DNA of 64,000 nt from Artocarpus heterophyllus (lineage: Eukaryota > Streptophyta > Magnoliopsida > Rosales > Moraceae). The notes beneath the pieces were generated by a model that was not told the DNA's origin, did no database searches, and saw nothing but the letters and a program-made list of their open reading frames with translations. This document shows, piece after piece, positions 1 to 11,258 of this stretch. The stretch is from contig CM046351.1 of the NCBI GenBank assembly GCA_025403435.1, positions 26,439,730 to 26,503,729 of the forward strand, read 5' to 3'. The position numbers and the translations under genes are program-made. Positions within the stretch are counted from its first letter, which is position 1; the number at the start of each line of letters is the position of its first letter.

Positions 1-510
1 GTTTTTGTTGCACTTGTTTATCTGATTTTTAGTATTTCCAATTGTAGCTTGTTTGTTTTTATCCATATTACATGTAATATTTGCTAACAAAAATCTCATT
101 GGTTACAAGTTTTCCAAGTTTCAGTTCATAAGTTTTCCTAAAAACAAGGGCCAACAATAGTGTTTTTTTTTTTGTGTGTGTATATATATTGTTTTTATGA
201 TAACATGAAGAGCTAAACGCTTAAAGATTGTAGAACTTCCAGTGTACTTTACATATGATTCCGCAAGCCTCATTTTTACAAGTCTAAAACTACTAGTCAA
301 CAAATTTACTCACTAATGAGAAAAAAATAATAATAATTGAAGTGAGGAAAGAAGCTAGCATTATATGACACCAATTAAATGGTTTCATTGCCATCTGAAA
401 ACTGATTATGGAACCCAGGAAACCAATTTTCAGCTCCATTCATAGGTCAAAAAGCAATGTCCTTTACACGGCAGTCTCATTCAAGCTTGTTGCAAGGTGA
501 TTCAAGACAC
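1..510. other. Gene-free left edge
   Basis: I see no gene with support here. The longest open frames are short, AT-rich and without family resemblance. A T-rich run followed by TG and TA repeats lies near position 165-190. The stretch around 370-510 is less AT-rich and could be the end of a minus-strand transcript, but no coding frame of useful length continues to the window edge. Confidence 0.3.
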
Positions 511-513
511 TAA

Positions 514-1531
514 GGGCATGTTTGGTCGGCTTGAATGGAATGGGAAGTCAATTCTATTAAAATAAGCCCAATTCAAATGTTTGGTTAAGAAGCCTAAATA
601 AGAATAACCATTCAAATGGGAAGGTCTTTCACCGAAAATGGGGGAGTCGTTGTAAGACAGCTCGCATTATAATGAAAGATGACGTTATGGTTTCATCCTT
701 TTTTAGTTTCCCTGTTGAGGAAAGAGATGAATGGGTGAAAGCCGTCCTTGCCGGCGATATTTTGGAAAGGATTTAACTAATTGATGCATTTATTCTTAAC
801 TTTTTTAATATATTTATTATGATTATTGGTTGTCATATTGGAATGTATTTATTGACTAGGATTAAACTTACTCTTTGGCAGATGATGGATGTTATATTTT
901 GGGATAAGATGGGCATCTATGTAGCATCTTTTGATGACTTATATATTTTTCCATATCTAATTGGCTAATATATTATTAAAAAGAATGATAATTTTATATA
1001 TGGGTAGTATGATTTAAAAAAAAAAAAAGAGGAGAGAATAAGAAGATTACCCTTGTACAACCCCAAAAGGCCCCTCTCAAAATTTGACTCAAATATTTGG
1101 GTAAAAATCAAATATACTCTTTTGCTCACTGGTAACTGATTTGTCTGTGACAAATTGATGCAATGTTTTTTAATATATCAAATCTATGTAATAAAGGCAA
1201 GCAATAGTTTTTATTGAATAAAAGACTGATTAATATTAATCAAATGTATTTCTATCAAAATACAGCTCAACTAAACTATCAAGAGATTAGATCTATTCCA
1301 AAATAAATCTACTCCAAATATGTTTTTGTTGCTAATATATGAGATATAATAATTAATACTAATCAAGGCTATTTTTGTCAAAACACAGATTATTCAAACC
1401 GCAAAATCCTTATTCTGCTTTTCAACGAAACTAAAAATCAACTTGTGTTTCCAACACATTTCTATTCCTATTCCATTACCATTTGCATTATTATTCGTAT
1501 TACTATTCTACCATTGCAACCAAACAAGACC
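514..1531. mobile_element. Tourist-like (PIF/Harbinger) MITE, ~1.0 kb
   Basis: The left end reads GGGCATGTTTGG and the right end, on the opposite strand, reads GGTCTTGTTTGG. These are matching terminal inverted repeats, and both sides carry the 3-bp target duplication TAA (511-513 and 1532-1534). The inverted-repeat type and the TAA duplication are typical of Tourist/PIF-Harbinger elements. No transposase is encoded: the only open frame inside (965-1153, minus) is short and uninformative. The interior is strongly AT-rich. About 1 kb is long for a MITE, so it may be a deleted autonomous element or contain a second insertion. Confidence 0.6.
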
Positions 1532-1842
1532 TAAAGGGCATTGTTGGTAAGCATGAAAAATAAGAGAGACATAAACAAGTTTGGTACTTTAGAAACCTTC
1601 TTTCATATAAACATGACAAAAGATTTTCTTGAATCTACAACTCAATCAAACAATATTAGTTGTACTGCAGGTTTCTCAAACTTCCACTCTTGAGATGGAC
1701 GAGACCTAGCTATAAGCTTATCAAATGTAATATAATTTACAAGGGCACAAACATTTTTCACTCAACAGAAATAAAAAAAATAAATAAATAAACAGAACAA
1801 AGAACAAGGTTCAATTCAGATCCTTGTTTTTTTTTTTTTAAT

Positions 1843-3852
1843 TCATCTTCCAGTGATCTCTGTGAATGGAGTAAGTTGTCCCCCTCTCAGAGTGGTCTCA
1901 CGGTCCGATTTCAACGATGGAGGCATGGATGGCCAAACAAAGGAAGGAATTTCCACAGGCACCGCTGGTGGATCTTCTTCTCCCTTAAGAACTTTCAATA
2001 TAGTTCTCATGGAAGGTCTCTCGTGTGGATTTGGATGACAGCATGCCAACCCCAAAACCATAACACACCTCATTTCATCGTCTTCGAATTCTCCGTCCAA
2101 TCTCGTGTCCACGGCATCAAGAAGCCTGCCCTTGCTGTGAAGCCCCCATATCCAGTCTACCATGGCGCTGTTGAAGTTGTTTTGCTCATTCTGATTCCCG
2201 GGCTTTCTCCCACTCACAACTTCCAACACAAGAACTCCAAATGCGTAAACATCTGTCTCCACCGTGGCCCTGCCCATGAGAAACGATTCGGGAGCCATGT
2301 AGCCCGGTGTCCCAGCGATCTCCTTTGTCGAGTGGTGAGACTTCTCGCTTTCTCGAATCATGCGAGCCAATCCAAAGTCTCCGAGCTTGGCATTGAATTC
2401 CGAGTCCAACATAATGTTGCTGGCTTTTATGTCTCTATGAAGGACCCTTTTCGCACAACCATTATGCAAGTAATCTAAAGCCTGAGCCACACCGCATATT
2501 ATGTTGTGCCTCCTTTCCCAGCTCAATTCTTGAGTCTCCATGCCAAGCTTCTCGTCGCTGAATATGAACTTGTCTAGGCTTCCATTTGGCATGAACTCAT
2601 AGACAATGAGGAGCTCATTGCTTTCATAGCACCATCCAATCAACTTCACCAGATTTCTGTGGCTGAGGCTGCCAATCGTCGTGACTTCCGCTACGAACTC
2701 TTGCCGTCCTTGACGAGAATCCTTCGAGACTCGCTTGACTGCTACCACCTGATCTCCTATATATCCTTTATAGACGGTTCCAAATCCCCCTTTTCCCAGC
2801 TTGTTCTTGAGGTTGAAGTTGCTTGTTGCTCTTTTTAGATCTTTCAGTTGGAACTTCTTAGGAGCCATGGAAGAGCCTCGAATCTGCTCTTCTATCCTCG
2901 GATACGCCTCCTCCAGATCCTTCTTGCAACATGGTCTTTCCCAGTACAAGTAAAAAGAAATACCAAGTAGAGAAACTGCTGCAATTGGGACAACAATCCA
3001 AACCCACAACGGATTAGGATTTGCATCAATATCTGAACTGTGGAAATCCCACGACAGTATGCAATTCCTTTGGGTGTTGTTTTCGCCTGTGGAGCCCGAG
3101 AATCCCACGTAGACCTTATCCGGAAGATGGTCTGAGAGATTCAGAGGCCAGGTTAAAACTGGATTCTCCACGGTCTTCACTGTTTCGTTGGTAAGCCAGA
3201 CAAACACACTCATGTTCTTCCCATCATACTGAATTCGTATGGTTACATTGCTTCCGCTTGAAAGATTAACGCCATAATCGGTAAGAGAAACTTGTTTGAT
3301 GGAGTAGATGCTGTTTAGATTCAACCCCACATGGTTGTCATCGATATCCTCCGGAAAACTCTTCCTTGTGTCGAACTCCACTGCTACAATTCCCTCTTTA
3401 GACGATCCATTTGTGCTTTGGTTCACAATCCCAAGCCATTTCCCTTGACTCTGGTCAGGAAGATGGGGATTCGCCGTTAAGATAAACGCCAATCCTTCAC
3501 CAAGTGGGACATACTTTGCAGGATAGGGAGAGATGTTGAGCATAAAGGTGGAATTGAAAGAAGCCATGGTTTTCTTATCCCCTTTTTTTCTCCATAGTTT
3601 TAGTGGATTTTTGTACAATGATCTTCCTGATTGATTCATGATTCTCGAAGACTCACTAAGATCAGGTGTAACTTGGATGGCATTAAGAGTTATGCCGGAA
3701 TTTTCGCGGAAGAATTGAATTTCGTCCTCCTCTTGAAAAGTTGGATAACTGAAATTCAAGCATTCCACTTCTGTAAAAGCACCACTCAAGAGGGCTACAA
3801 CAAGGATTTTAGATAGAAGCAGAGAAAAGCAAAGATTGCCCATGAACAACAA
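1843..3852 (-). CDS. L-type lectin-domain receptor kinase (LecRK, clade IX-like)
   Basis: A single-exon, 669-residue type-I membrane receptor kinase. A hydrophobic signal peptide covers about residues 5-30. The legume-lectin ectodomain (about 32-275) has EFDT at 159-162 and DDNHVG at 171-176, the region that binds metal in legume lectins, plus many N-x-S/T glycosylation sites. A transmembrane segment lies at about 282-304. The kinase domain (about 350-620) shows the glycine loop GKGGFGTV (353-360), catalytic Lys373, HRD at 472-474, DFG at 492-494 and APE at 520-522, so it is an RD kinase with all key residues. The tail is Pro/Ser-rich. Length and lack of introns fit the family, whose members act at the plasma membrane in defence and hormone signalling; the ligand cannot be inferred. 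A second Met lies at residue 4. Assignment to clade IX is by general resemblance only. Confidence 0.95.
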   Translation of the reverse strand: MLFMGNLCFSLLLSKILVVALLSGAFTEVECLNFSYPTFQEEDEIQFFRENSGITLNAIQVTPDLSESSRIMNQSGRSLYKNPLKLWRKKGDKKTMASFNSTFMLNISPYPAKYVPLGEGLAFILTANPHLPDQSQGKWLGIVNQSTNGSSKEGIVAVEFDTRKSFPEDIDDNHVGLNLNSIYSIKQVSLTDYGVNLSSGSNVTIRIQYDGKNMSVFVWLTNETVKTVENPVLTWPLNLSDHLPDKVYVGFSGSTGENNTQRNCILSWDFHSSDIDANPNPLWVWIVVPIAAVSLLGISFYLYWERPCCKKDLEEAYPRIEEQIRGSSMAPKKFQLKDLKRATSNFNLKNKLGKGGFGTVYKGYIGDQVVAVKRVSKDSRQGRQEFVAEVTTIGSLSHRNLVKLIGWCYESNELLIVYEFMPNGSLDKFIFSDEKLGMETQELSWERRHNIICGVAQALDYLHNGCAKRVLHRDIKASNIMLDSEFNAKLGDFGLARMIRESEKSHHSTKEIAGTPGYMAPESFLMGRATVETDVYAFGVLVLEVVSGRKPGNQNEQNNFNSAMVDWIWGLHSKGRLLDAVDTRLDGEFEDDEMRCVMVLGLACCHPNPHERPSMRTILKVLKGEEDPPAVPVEIPSFVWPSMPPSLKSDRETTLRGGQLTPFTEITGR

Positions 3853-4110
3853 TTGGGGATAAAGTTTTGAGGAAAAGCTTCAAAAATTGATGGATCAAAG
3901 GATCTATTTGTAAGGTGATTATAACGAAGTCAACTTAGTCACTTGTGTCATAAGAAACCAAAGCTAAGAAACTTTCAAGTTTCTTCTATTTCTTATATGT
4001 TTGAATAAGTACAAAGACACGAGACAAAAATGCCTTTAAACTAAGCACTAACGGTCTGGTTTAGACATATATATTCACCATCAATCAAGTAGCTTGTCCT
4101 TGTAGTAATT

Positions 4111-4122
4111 TTTATATAAATA
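4111..4122 (-). promoter_or_regulatory. Possible TATA box of the lectin kinase gene
   Basis: On the minus strand this reads TATTTATATAAA, about 260 bp upstream of the kinase start codon. The spacing would require a 5' leader of roughly 230 nt, which is plausible but unproven in such AT-rich DNA. Confidence 0.3.
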
Positions 4123-5919
4123 TACAGATGGACCCAGATTATTCGATTATTCCATGGTACTTTTCAGCCCTTTTTGTTATTGAGCTATCCGACACTTTCT
4201 AATTAAATAAACGTTTTGGTTTAATGATTGAGCTGGTTTGAAGCAAAAATTTCATTTGAGCTAGCGTTTGGCCAAAAAAAAAATAAATAATAAAGCCCAT
4301 TTCCAACCATTGATTAGACATTTTGAACCAAAAAAAGCAACCTAAATCAGAAAAACCCCTTTTGTTTTTGACATTTTGAACTAAATTTTCCAACTACACA
4401 TCAACCCAAAAAATTTCAAACCTCCATGCATGTTTCAAAACAACGAACCAAACAAAAGATGAAATTGTTCTCATATCATCTTGGCTACGTAGAAGACTAG
4501 ACATATTTTTTTAAAAAATGAAAGTGATATTTACATCAAGGAAATTTCACTGGTATTTTACAAGAAAACAATTTCTTTCTCAAAAACAGTCACGTGACAA
4601 AAATACAAGAAGATGCGGTTCTTTCTATGGAATAAATACTTTTTGTCTTTATTTTCCAAACCTATGACAAGAAATTAGAATAATTATTTGTCTTGAAGGA
4701 GTCATATTTTGAATTTTTAATACTATGTGGGGTTCCCCGAAAAAGAATTCAAAAGATTGTGGCATTGAGATAAGCGTTGGCGTGTGCGCGTTTTGTACTA
4801 TGTTTATATTATATGTTTGAGAAAGAAGACCAGTCAAATAGCCGGCCATCAAGAGCAAGTGAAGGAAAGGTTTGGCGATAGTTCCTACCCTCTTGGTGAC
4901 TCATATTTTTGGAAGTATTTGGTGAATTTGTTTGGATGTTTCCATCAAAACCTTTGTTTACAATTTAACGCTAGAGAGATTCTTCTGTCAATCCGAATTG
5001 AAATTTAAATTTTTTTAAAAAATTTATAATAAAAAGGTTTGAATTACGGTTTAAACACACAAAACAAACGCAAAACAAACGCGTTTTCTATTTAACCTCG
5101 GCTAGTTCTACTGCTACATTTTCATATTAGGACAGTCCAAAATATAACTGTTTAATATTTCACTACAATTTCAGTGTAATACTCAAGTTCAAAAAAAAAA
5201 AATAACTTGAAAGTCTAAAAGGTTATTACTTTACTATAACTTGTATTTTACGTTTATTTAAAAAGTATACTTTCGATTTTTAATATACCTTTAAATGAAA
5301 TTTATACATAAATGTATACCTTTTTTTTGGTCAAGAGTTAGTACCCTTAAAGGGTAAAATAAAAAATTATTAAAAACTTACAAAGAAAAAAAAAACACTT
5401 CAAGAACTTGAAAAACAAAAACACGGTAAGCATTTCTGCCTCTCCGGTTCATTTCATAAATATACAGCTATACTCTCTTCTTCACCAATCACCACCGTTT
5501 ACATCTAAGAAAAGTATTCAAGCCTCTACCTATTTCCTTTTCAAAACATCAATATTCATATAACCAATGATTTACCTATAAGCAACAAATCAAAAATCCC
5601 CAAAATGCATCAAGGTTCTAATTTTTTTTTGCTTCAATATTTCAAACTCATTGATAAAACAGATCCAAACATCTTAACAAAACCGTGGTTGACAACTATA
5701 TGCAACGACCGAGTTACAACGGTTGCCCTCATCCCCTAGCTGCGACGGCCACCCCATCGGATGCGACGACGAGGCCTTCAACCTAGCTGCTGTGACAGGA
5801 CGGAAGCTCACATGCCCTACCGCATCTATCATCACAAGGCCATCCCCTAGATCTCACGACGAGGCTATGATCACCACAGCCACCTCCGCAAAAACCACCC
5901 ACCATCTCGCACTCACTTA
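4123..5919. other. Intergenic, AT-rich, no gene seen
   Basis: No coding region with support. Around 5216-5370 there is a decayed fragment of the dispersed ~430-bp MITE family described at 23105-23530, with the shared segment of the type GTTTATTTAAAAAGTATAC. A GC-richer patch at 5695-5920 gives a 65-codon frame rich in Thr, Ser and Pro that I do not recognise. Confidence 0.35.
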
Positions 5920-6028
5920 GGGTATGTTTGTTTAAGTTTTTAAATCACAGTTCGAATCATTTTGCCACAGTATTTTCTCTCACAAAAATTTAAATCTTCA
6001 TTCAAATACTCGTATCAAACACACTCTT
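5920..6028. mobile_element. Small MITE, 'GTTTG...CAAAC' family, copy 1
   Basis: A ~109-bp palindromic element with ends GGGTATGTTTG and CAAACACACTC. The interior (complement of TGAGAGAAAATACTGTGG) is shared with copies at 9160-9271 and 61687-61793, which establishes it as a dispersed family. No coding capacity. Confidence 0.5.
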
Positions 6029-6934
6029 AAAGTGCACGGCTTGAGGAAGGCAACACTCTAAGAAAAACGAGAGTCGTTTTTTGTTTTTATTTATAAATCT
6101 ATATATATTTATTTTTTTGTTTTATTTAAAATTTTTAAAATTTTAAATTTTTAAGTAAATTACTCGATAAATTGACCGTTAATTTTCTTACTTTTTGGGT
6201 TATGTGATTTTCACGTTATCATCGTTTACTTTTAAAAAGACCAAAGCACCTTTAATTAAATAATCTACCATTTAAAAAAACGAAAAAAAAAAGCATAAAA
6301 CTTCCATCCTTACTGACTCGGGCCATCTTCCCCAACTCTGGCCAATGAAACTCAGTCCCTACATCAAAACGAGTAACCAAAAAAAAAAACAAAAACAAAA
6401 ACAAAAACAAGAAAAACAAAAATTCCCTTCTTCATCTTTCCAATTCAGATATACAAATTCAACTAAAAAACTCATCTCAGATTTACCGAAAATTCCACTA
6501 AAAAACCCATCTCAGATTTATTGAAAAAAAGAAGAGGATCACAACGGCGAGCTCGCACTAGTAGCAGTCTTCCACAAAGTCAATGATACACAAAATGATC
6601 GCCAACAAAACATGCATACTTTAAAAGCCTCCCTCTAAATATTTACAAATTAGAAATTAGAATAAAAAAACAGGGATTATCTGGGTGCCAATGAACTAAC
6701 TTTAGAATCACTGTTGTTTTTTTCTTTTATTTATTTTTTTTAATTTCAAAATTTGATTCGCGCTTGAAAGTAACGTTCCTCTTACCCCGTCATCGATGGC
6801 AAACAAGGTGACCACTTTCAAATTGCCAAGGCTTGCTTGAATAAAATGGCATAAACATCAACAATGGCGAGAGACAGACCCACAATGAAAACAAAAACCA
6901 ACAAATATAACAAAAGTATCAATTTCTGGTTAGG

Positions 6935-7099
6935 TTACCAGAAGGCGGTGAAGGAAGGGAAGTAGGAGGTGGAGGCCTTGACGGAGAGAGCGACGGTGGA
7001 GAAAGCGAACTGGAAGAGGCGCATCGGATTCTCCACCGCCGCCGTCGCATCGGTCATTGGAGGAGGCGGCTTGTCCACTGAAGGGTGGCTTGCGCTCAT
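6935..7099 (-). CDS. Possible first exon or small ORF, unknown protein (54 aa)
   Basis: A 54-codon minus-strand frame starts at an ATG in good context (AAAAATGAGC) behind a pyrimidine-rich leader with a CTT repeat, the look of a plant 5' UTR. The protein begins with a Ser/Pro-rich stretch and ends in an amphipathic stretch (about residues 26-54, many Phe, Val, Ala, Ser). The stop TAA overlaps a possible splice donor (G|GTAACC), so this may be exon 1 of a longer gene whose next exon is not evident. Codon use is GC-rich compared with the surroundings. It does not match any family I can name. It could equally be a gene fragment moved here by a transposon. Confidence 0.3.
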   Translation of the reverse strand: MSASHPSVDKPPPPMTDATAAVENPMRLFQFAFSTVALSVKASTSYFPSFTAFW

Positions 7100-7222
7100 T
7101 TTTGCTTCTAAGGCTTCCTTCGCCGTCTCTCATTAGAGAGTAGATTTAGATTTCGTTAACAAATAGGGTATTCATGGCCACCGTGGGTTTTACAGAGAGG
7201 GAGGAACATGGGGCTGGAATGT

Positions 7223-7243
7223 GAGAAGAAGAAGAAGAAGAAG
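7223..7243. repeat. AAG/CTT microsatellite
   Basis: About seven AAG units. On the minus strand it is a CTT tract roughly 130 bp upstream of the candidate ORF at 6935-7099, a common composition for plant 5' leaders. Confidence 0.7.
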
Positions 7244-7559
7244 ACGGCGGGGTGCGACGGGGTTGGTCGGCGCCGGAGGGGGAAGGGGGAGGATTTGATT
7301 CGCCTCGGGTGGGTGAGAGTGTACAGTAAAGGTTTTTTTTCGGCGGTGGAAACGGTGGGCATGGTGCCACCAGGTGGGACCCATGGTTGGGGTGGTCGGC
7401 ACCGGAGGGTTGGTTTCTCTGGGTTTTTTTTCTTTTCTTTCTTTTTTTTTTCTTGTTCTTGATCTTTTTTTAAAAAAAAAAAAAGTTTGACAATTTTTTT
7501 TATTTTGTTTTATTTTTCACTAAAAAAGTAACGAACCTTTGCTATTTTCTAAAACAACC

Positions 7560-7905
7560 TTGAAAATCAGGGTGGTGCACATGTTCGTTAAATTGATATC
7601 CCTCAGGTATTTTCGTCTTTTTGCACTTTTTTGTATGTTCAGGATTAGCTGTGCTAAAAAAAAAAAAAGTTAGTAAGTAACTTTTTAAAAAGTTAAAAAC
7701 TTTCTAAAAATTTATTCTAAAATTTTTCTCCAAGGGTATTTGAGTCATTTTATTGGTCAAAACCGACATGTTCATCAAAAAAAAGTATGAATTTATCTAC
7801 TAAATCTAATTTTAAGGTATATGTTTGATAAAATTAAAAATCAAAAGTATATTTTTTTGAATAAACTAACATATAAGGTATAAAAGGGTAAATAACCCAA
7901 GTCTA
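7560..7905. mobile_element. Decayed copy of dispersed ~430-bp MITE family
   Basis: The right half carries the conserved segments of the family (ATAAACTAACATATAAGGTA, then AAAAGGGTAAATAACCC) and the interior 'TCATTTTATTGGTCAAAA' type motif, as in the copies at 23105-23530 and 54465-54905. The left end is unclear. Confidence 0.4.
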
Positions 7906-8463
7906 AATGATAGTCTTTCCACATTTATTGTTCAAGCACTATTAAATGCTAGTATCAGTTTGCTCCCAGTACCAGGAATATTGGAATCCAAGTCTCGTCG
8001 ATTTATACCAAGAACAATGAAGATTAGAAAAAGCTCTTCAAAAGTTCTTTTTTAATTTTATTGTCTTACACAAATGCTCAAACCTTAGTTTGAAAACCAC
8101 CAAATTGGCAGCCTAGTGGCGTTATGCTTCCCCCTAGGGCAAGGGGCTTTGTAGAGAGAGATCTAAGTTGGACTTCTCTGAGGAGCACTTGAGATTATTT
8201 TTAGGTTATTAGCTCAATGTTCATTAATCTCGTTCAAGTGACATGTTTCATCTCCAAAGTAGGTAATTATGGCTCGATGTGGACATTCCTCAGCATGTGT
8301 TTCAATATTAAAAAGTCAGTTTGAATAGAACTCAAAAGTAAAAGTAAACAATGCTGACTTAAAAACGAGAGAGATTTTAAGGTGTATGGTAAACTAGTAA
8401 TATTTGACACCGAAAAAGTTGATTAATCTTAAATGATTTTAACAACCATGAAGATTTTTAATA

Positions 8464-8636
8464 GGGTGTTTGGAAAGGTGGTGAGAACCAATAGTGAGAA
8501 CCACTTTTACTGTAGCATGTGAGAGTTTTATAGTGTAGTATATTTTTTATTGTTACTGTAGCATATGAGAGCTTTATATTGTTCATAACTGAGATTATGC
8601 TGAAAATTGAGTGGTTCCCACCACTGCCAAACACCC
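8464..8636. mobile_element. MITE, GGGTGTTTGG family, copy 1
   Basis: A 173-bp element with perfect 10-bp terminal inverted repeats GGGTGTTTGG / CCAAACACCC. The interior is itself palindromic, with repeated ACTGTAGCATGTGAGAG and its complement. Related copies lie at 22279-22452 and 47533-47695, and a truncated relative lies at the right window edge. The target duplication is not clear, so the superfamily is left open. Capable of forming a long hairpin if transcribed. Confidence 0.65.
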
Positions 8637-9159
8637 TCAAAATATATTCTAAGCCGAAATGCAATATCCTTGCACTGCATGATTTACCCCTCACTTTGCC
8701 AATGCATGGAATTAGCTAAGCATTTTATTCGAATAAGAAAAATAAACGCAATAGCAAAATAATGATTTTTGAAACAAATCATGGTAACGTAATGGTGCTA
8801 CTAAACATGACTTCTTCTTCTTCTTTTTTTTCAGATGATGAGCCACAAAATGTTATAAATTCGTTAATAACTGGCAAGGAATGTTTTTTTTTAATTTTAA
8901 TTTTAATTTTTTTAATTTTAAAGCATCAAGAATCACAAATAGTAAGAAACCTTGCGAGATGCAAATCCAGTCAAGGCTTACTTTTCCTCATCAAGTGACC
9001 CCCACGTTACGCTCAGACGTCAACAAACTCTTCATAATATAAAACGCGTTATTTTAGTACTTGGAGCAAAGAAATTCCTATCAAAATGATAATATAGTAC
9101 AGGGGCCAGCAGAAAGTCATTCCAAAATCAATAAATAAATAAAAGGATATATCGTTTTA

Positions 9160-9271
9160 GAGCTCGTTTAGTTTGAGTATTTAAATAGAATATTTAAATA
9201 AAGATTTAATTTTTATGAGAGAAAATACTGTAGCAAAATGATTCGAACCGAACCACGAAACAAACGGGCTC
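9160..9271. mobile_element. Small MITE, 'GAGCYCGTTTR' family, copy 2
   Basis: The ends are GAGCTCGTTTAG and, on the other strand, GAGCCCGTTTGT. The interior TGAGAGAAAATACTGTAGC is shared with the copies at 5920-6028 and 61687-61793. The right end abuts the LTR retrotransposon directly: the LTR begins at 9272. Confidence 0.55.
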
Positions 9272-11238
9272 TGTGACACCCGTTATTCTCCTAACGGGTA
9301 TTGAGGTAATTAAATTAATTTTTAATGTATAAAAAAAAAATTGCTTCATTTAAATTTATTTTATAATATTTATTTTTATCTATTTTTAAATTTTCTAAAA
9401 TTCTCCTATATTTATTTAGTATGATTACTAAAAAGCCTTAGAACTTCTAATAAATCTCAAAAATGTCATATTGGCATTATGTGTGTTAAAGTCTTTAGAT
9501 GAGACATAAGGATATCTTTTCCAACTACTCTTGACCCTCATTTTCTTTATTTCCTCCGTGACATGCTTCAACATGTCTCCTCTATAATTGTTTCTATCAC
9601 TTCTTTTCAAAGACTTCATCTTTTCTTCCTTTCTCTTCCACGGTTCCCACACTCTTCTTCTCATTTCTTTGCTGAAGCAAAATACTTAGAGAACTTCTTC
9701 AAGGCAGCCATAAAAATCAGCCACCATCACCTCCATTTGAGCAAGAATTTCAGTCATACCGAACTAAAGGAACCTGTTTTGAAGCCATTTCAAGCTTCCA
9801 ACTAACCATAATCTGAGGTTAGAATCTTATGAACAAATTTAGTCTTTCATTTATAAATTTTCTTTTATACTAAAGGATTATTCAAATTTGCGTTCTTAAA
9901 CCTAAGTATATGTTTGTTGCTATTTTGGAGCATATGTATGAAGTCTAAGTGTATATGCCCTAGACAGAAAATTTATATTGTTAAACTTTGTAATACCTCT
10001 ATGGGCAGTGGTTATTTCTTGAAATTCTAAGATTAAATTAAAATGAATTTTATGAATGTAGTTGTATGTTGTGCTTTAGTTTTAATTGTCCTTATGCACG
10101 CCTTAGGATCAAGGGAGTATGGAGCTAACGTTAATTGATTCCAGGATTAAGAGACTGTTGATAAGCTTAAAAGGTAGGGATTCTATTACTCATCTTTTGT
10201 GAGGTTTTTATAGAATTAAAATTGATTGTTTTGCCGCAATATATATATATCTATGTTGAACTGATATTATATGATTATCACATATGAAACTATGACATGG
10301 ACTCGTCTTGTATTGTACGGCGAGGAACATAATGAATTGACACATGTTATAAATTGAGAAGCATGGTTAGGAAAACTAACTCTATTAATAATGATTTAAT
10401 ATAGAGAAATGGTGAGACATGAAGAGGGCGGCGATTACGTCCTTGGGCATGAATACCCTAAAAGGTAAAATAGGGGGAAGGTGATGACGCTTCCTTGGGT
10501 TGAAAGTCCCAGAACACACTGTACAGGAATCGATTTGGTGAGGACTCGGGGCTTGATGTCCCCTCACCGGAACACCCTTGGAATGTTTATAGGGTGATCA
10601 AGTGCGCCCATTTGGGTTTCGATGAGTTGAGTGATACTCAATTTAACATGGATACCTAGGAACAATGATGATTGGTAATATTTGTATAAATGTGTAATTA
10701 TGACACTTGGTAATGATTAACTACGGTATCCATAAGATGTGATCATAATAAACCTCATAATCTGAAATATGATGTGACTTACTAACCATGCAGATTTTAA
10801 TGTGGTAATGATAGAGGTGAGTAATGGTTTTCTCTACTGAGCATAGTGTCGCTCATTCCCTTATGTTTATATCTTTTCAGGACTCACTAAGTGTGAGGTG
10901 GCTACGAGAAATATAGTTGAGGAAGTGATGTAGCTATATTACATTGGGACTGCTTCAATTGTTGAGAATGTTCTTCATGATAATGTAAGCATCAATTGTT
11001 ACTTTCTGTGGCTGTATTACAATGTGTTGAGGGATAAAATGATGATGACAACAGTTTATATTATTAAATTTAAGGTGCTACATTAAAACTGTGGTTTATT
11101 TATCGTTTATATTTTTATTTTTGAGTTGAGAGTTTTCATTTAAGTCCCGGGCAAATTTTATTTTTAAGGTTTTACTTTTATTATTTATTTTTATTTTATC
11201 TCATTAAAAACTGTTAACCCCCACATAGGGGCGTTACA
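9272..11238 (+). repeat. 5' LTR (1967 bp)
   Basis: It begins TGTGACACCC and ends GGGGCGTTACA (TG...CA). It is matched along its length by the copy at 15632-17586. I see only two differences: one extra T in a T-run near 11120, and C at 11224 where the 3' copy has T. Open frames inside (for example 9563-9805) occur twice because the LTR is duplicated; I do not regard them as genes. Confidence 0.93.
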
Positions 11239-11245
11239 GAATTTT

Positions 11246-11258
11246 TGGTATCAGAGCC
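11246..11258 (+). promoter_or_regulatory. Primer-binding site (initiator tRNA-Met)
   Basis: TGGTATCAGAGCC starts 7 bp after the end of the 5' LTR. It is the standard plant retrotransposon site complementary to the 3' end of initiator tRNA-Met, used to prime minus-strand DNA synthesis. Confidence 0.93.

Noticed and set aside
1853..2478. Open frames of 61 and 200 codons on the plus strand
   Set aside because: They lie antisense within the kinase domain of the lectin receptor kinase, have no domain resemblance and are explained by its codon bias.
7146..7462. Several overlapping ORFs on both strands rich in Pro, Ser or Gly
   Set aside because: They follow a GC-rich leader and an AAG/CTT microsatellite; different frames are open at once, as expected of biased composition.
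9428..9805. Open frames of 78-80 codons, repeated at 15788-16165
   Set aside because: They are inside the LTR and identical in both copies because the LTR is duplicated; composition is low-complexity and no family is recognised.
11246..11258. Part of a tRNA gene
   Set aside because: Only the primer-binding complement of tRNA-Met is present next to the LTR; no cloverleaf sequence surrounds it.
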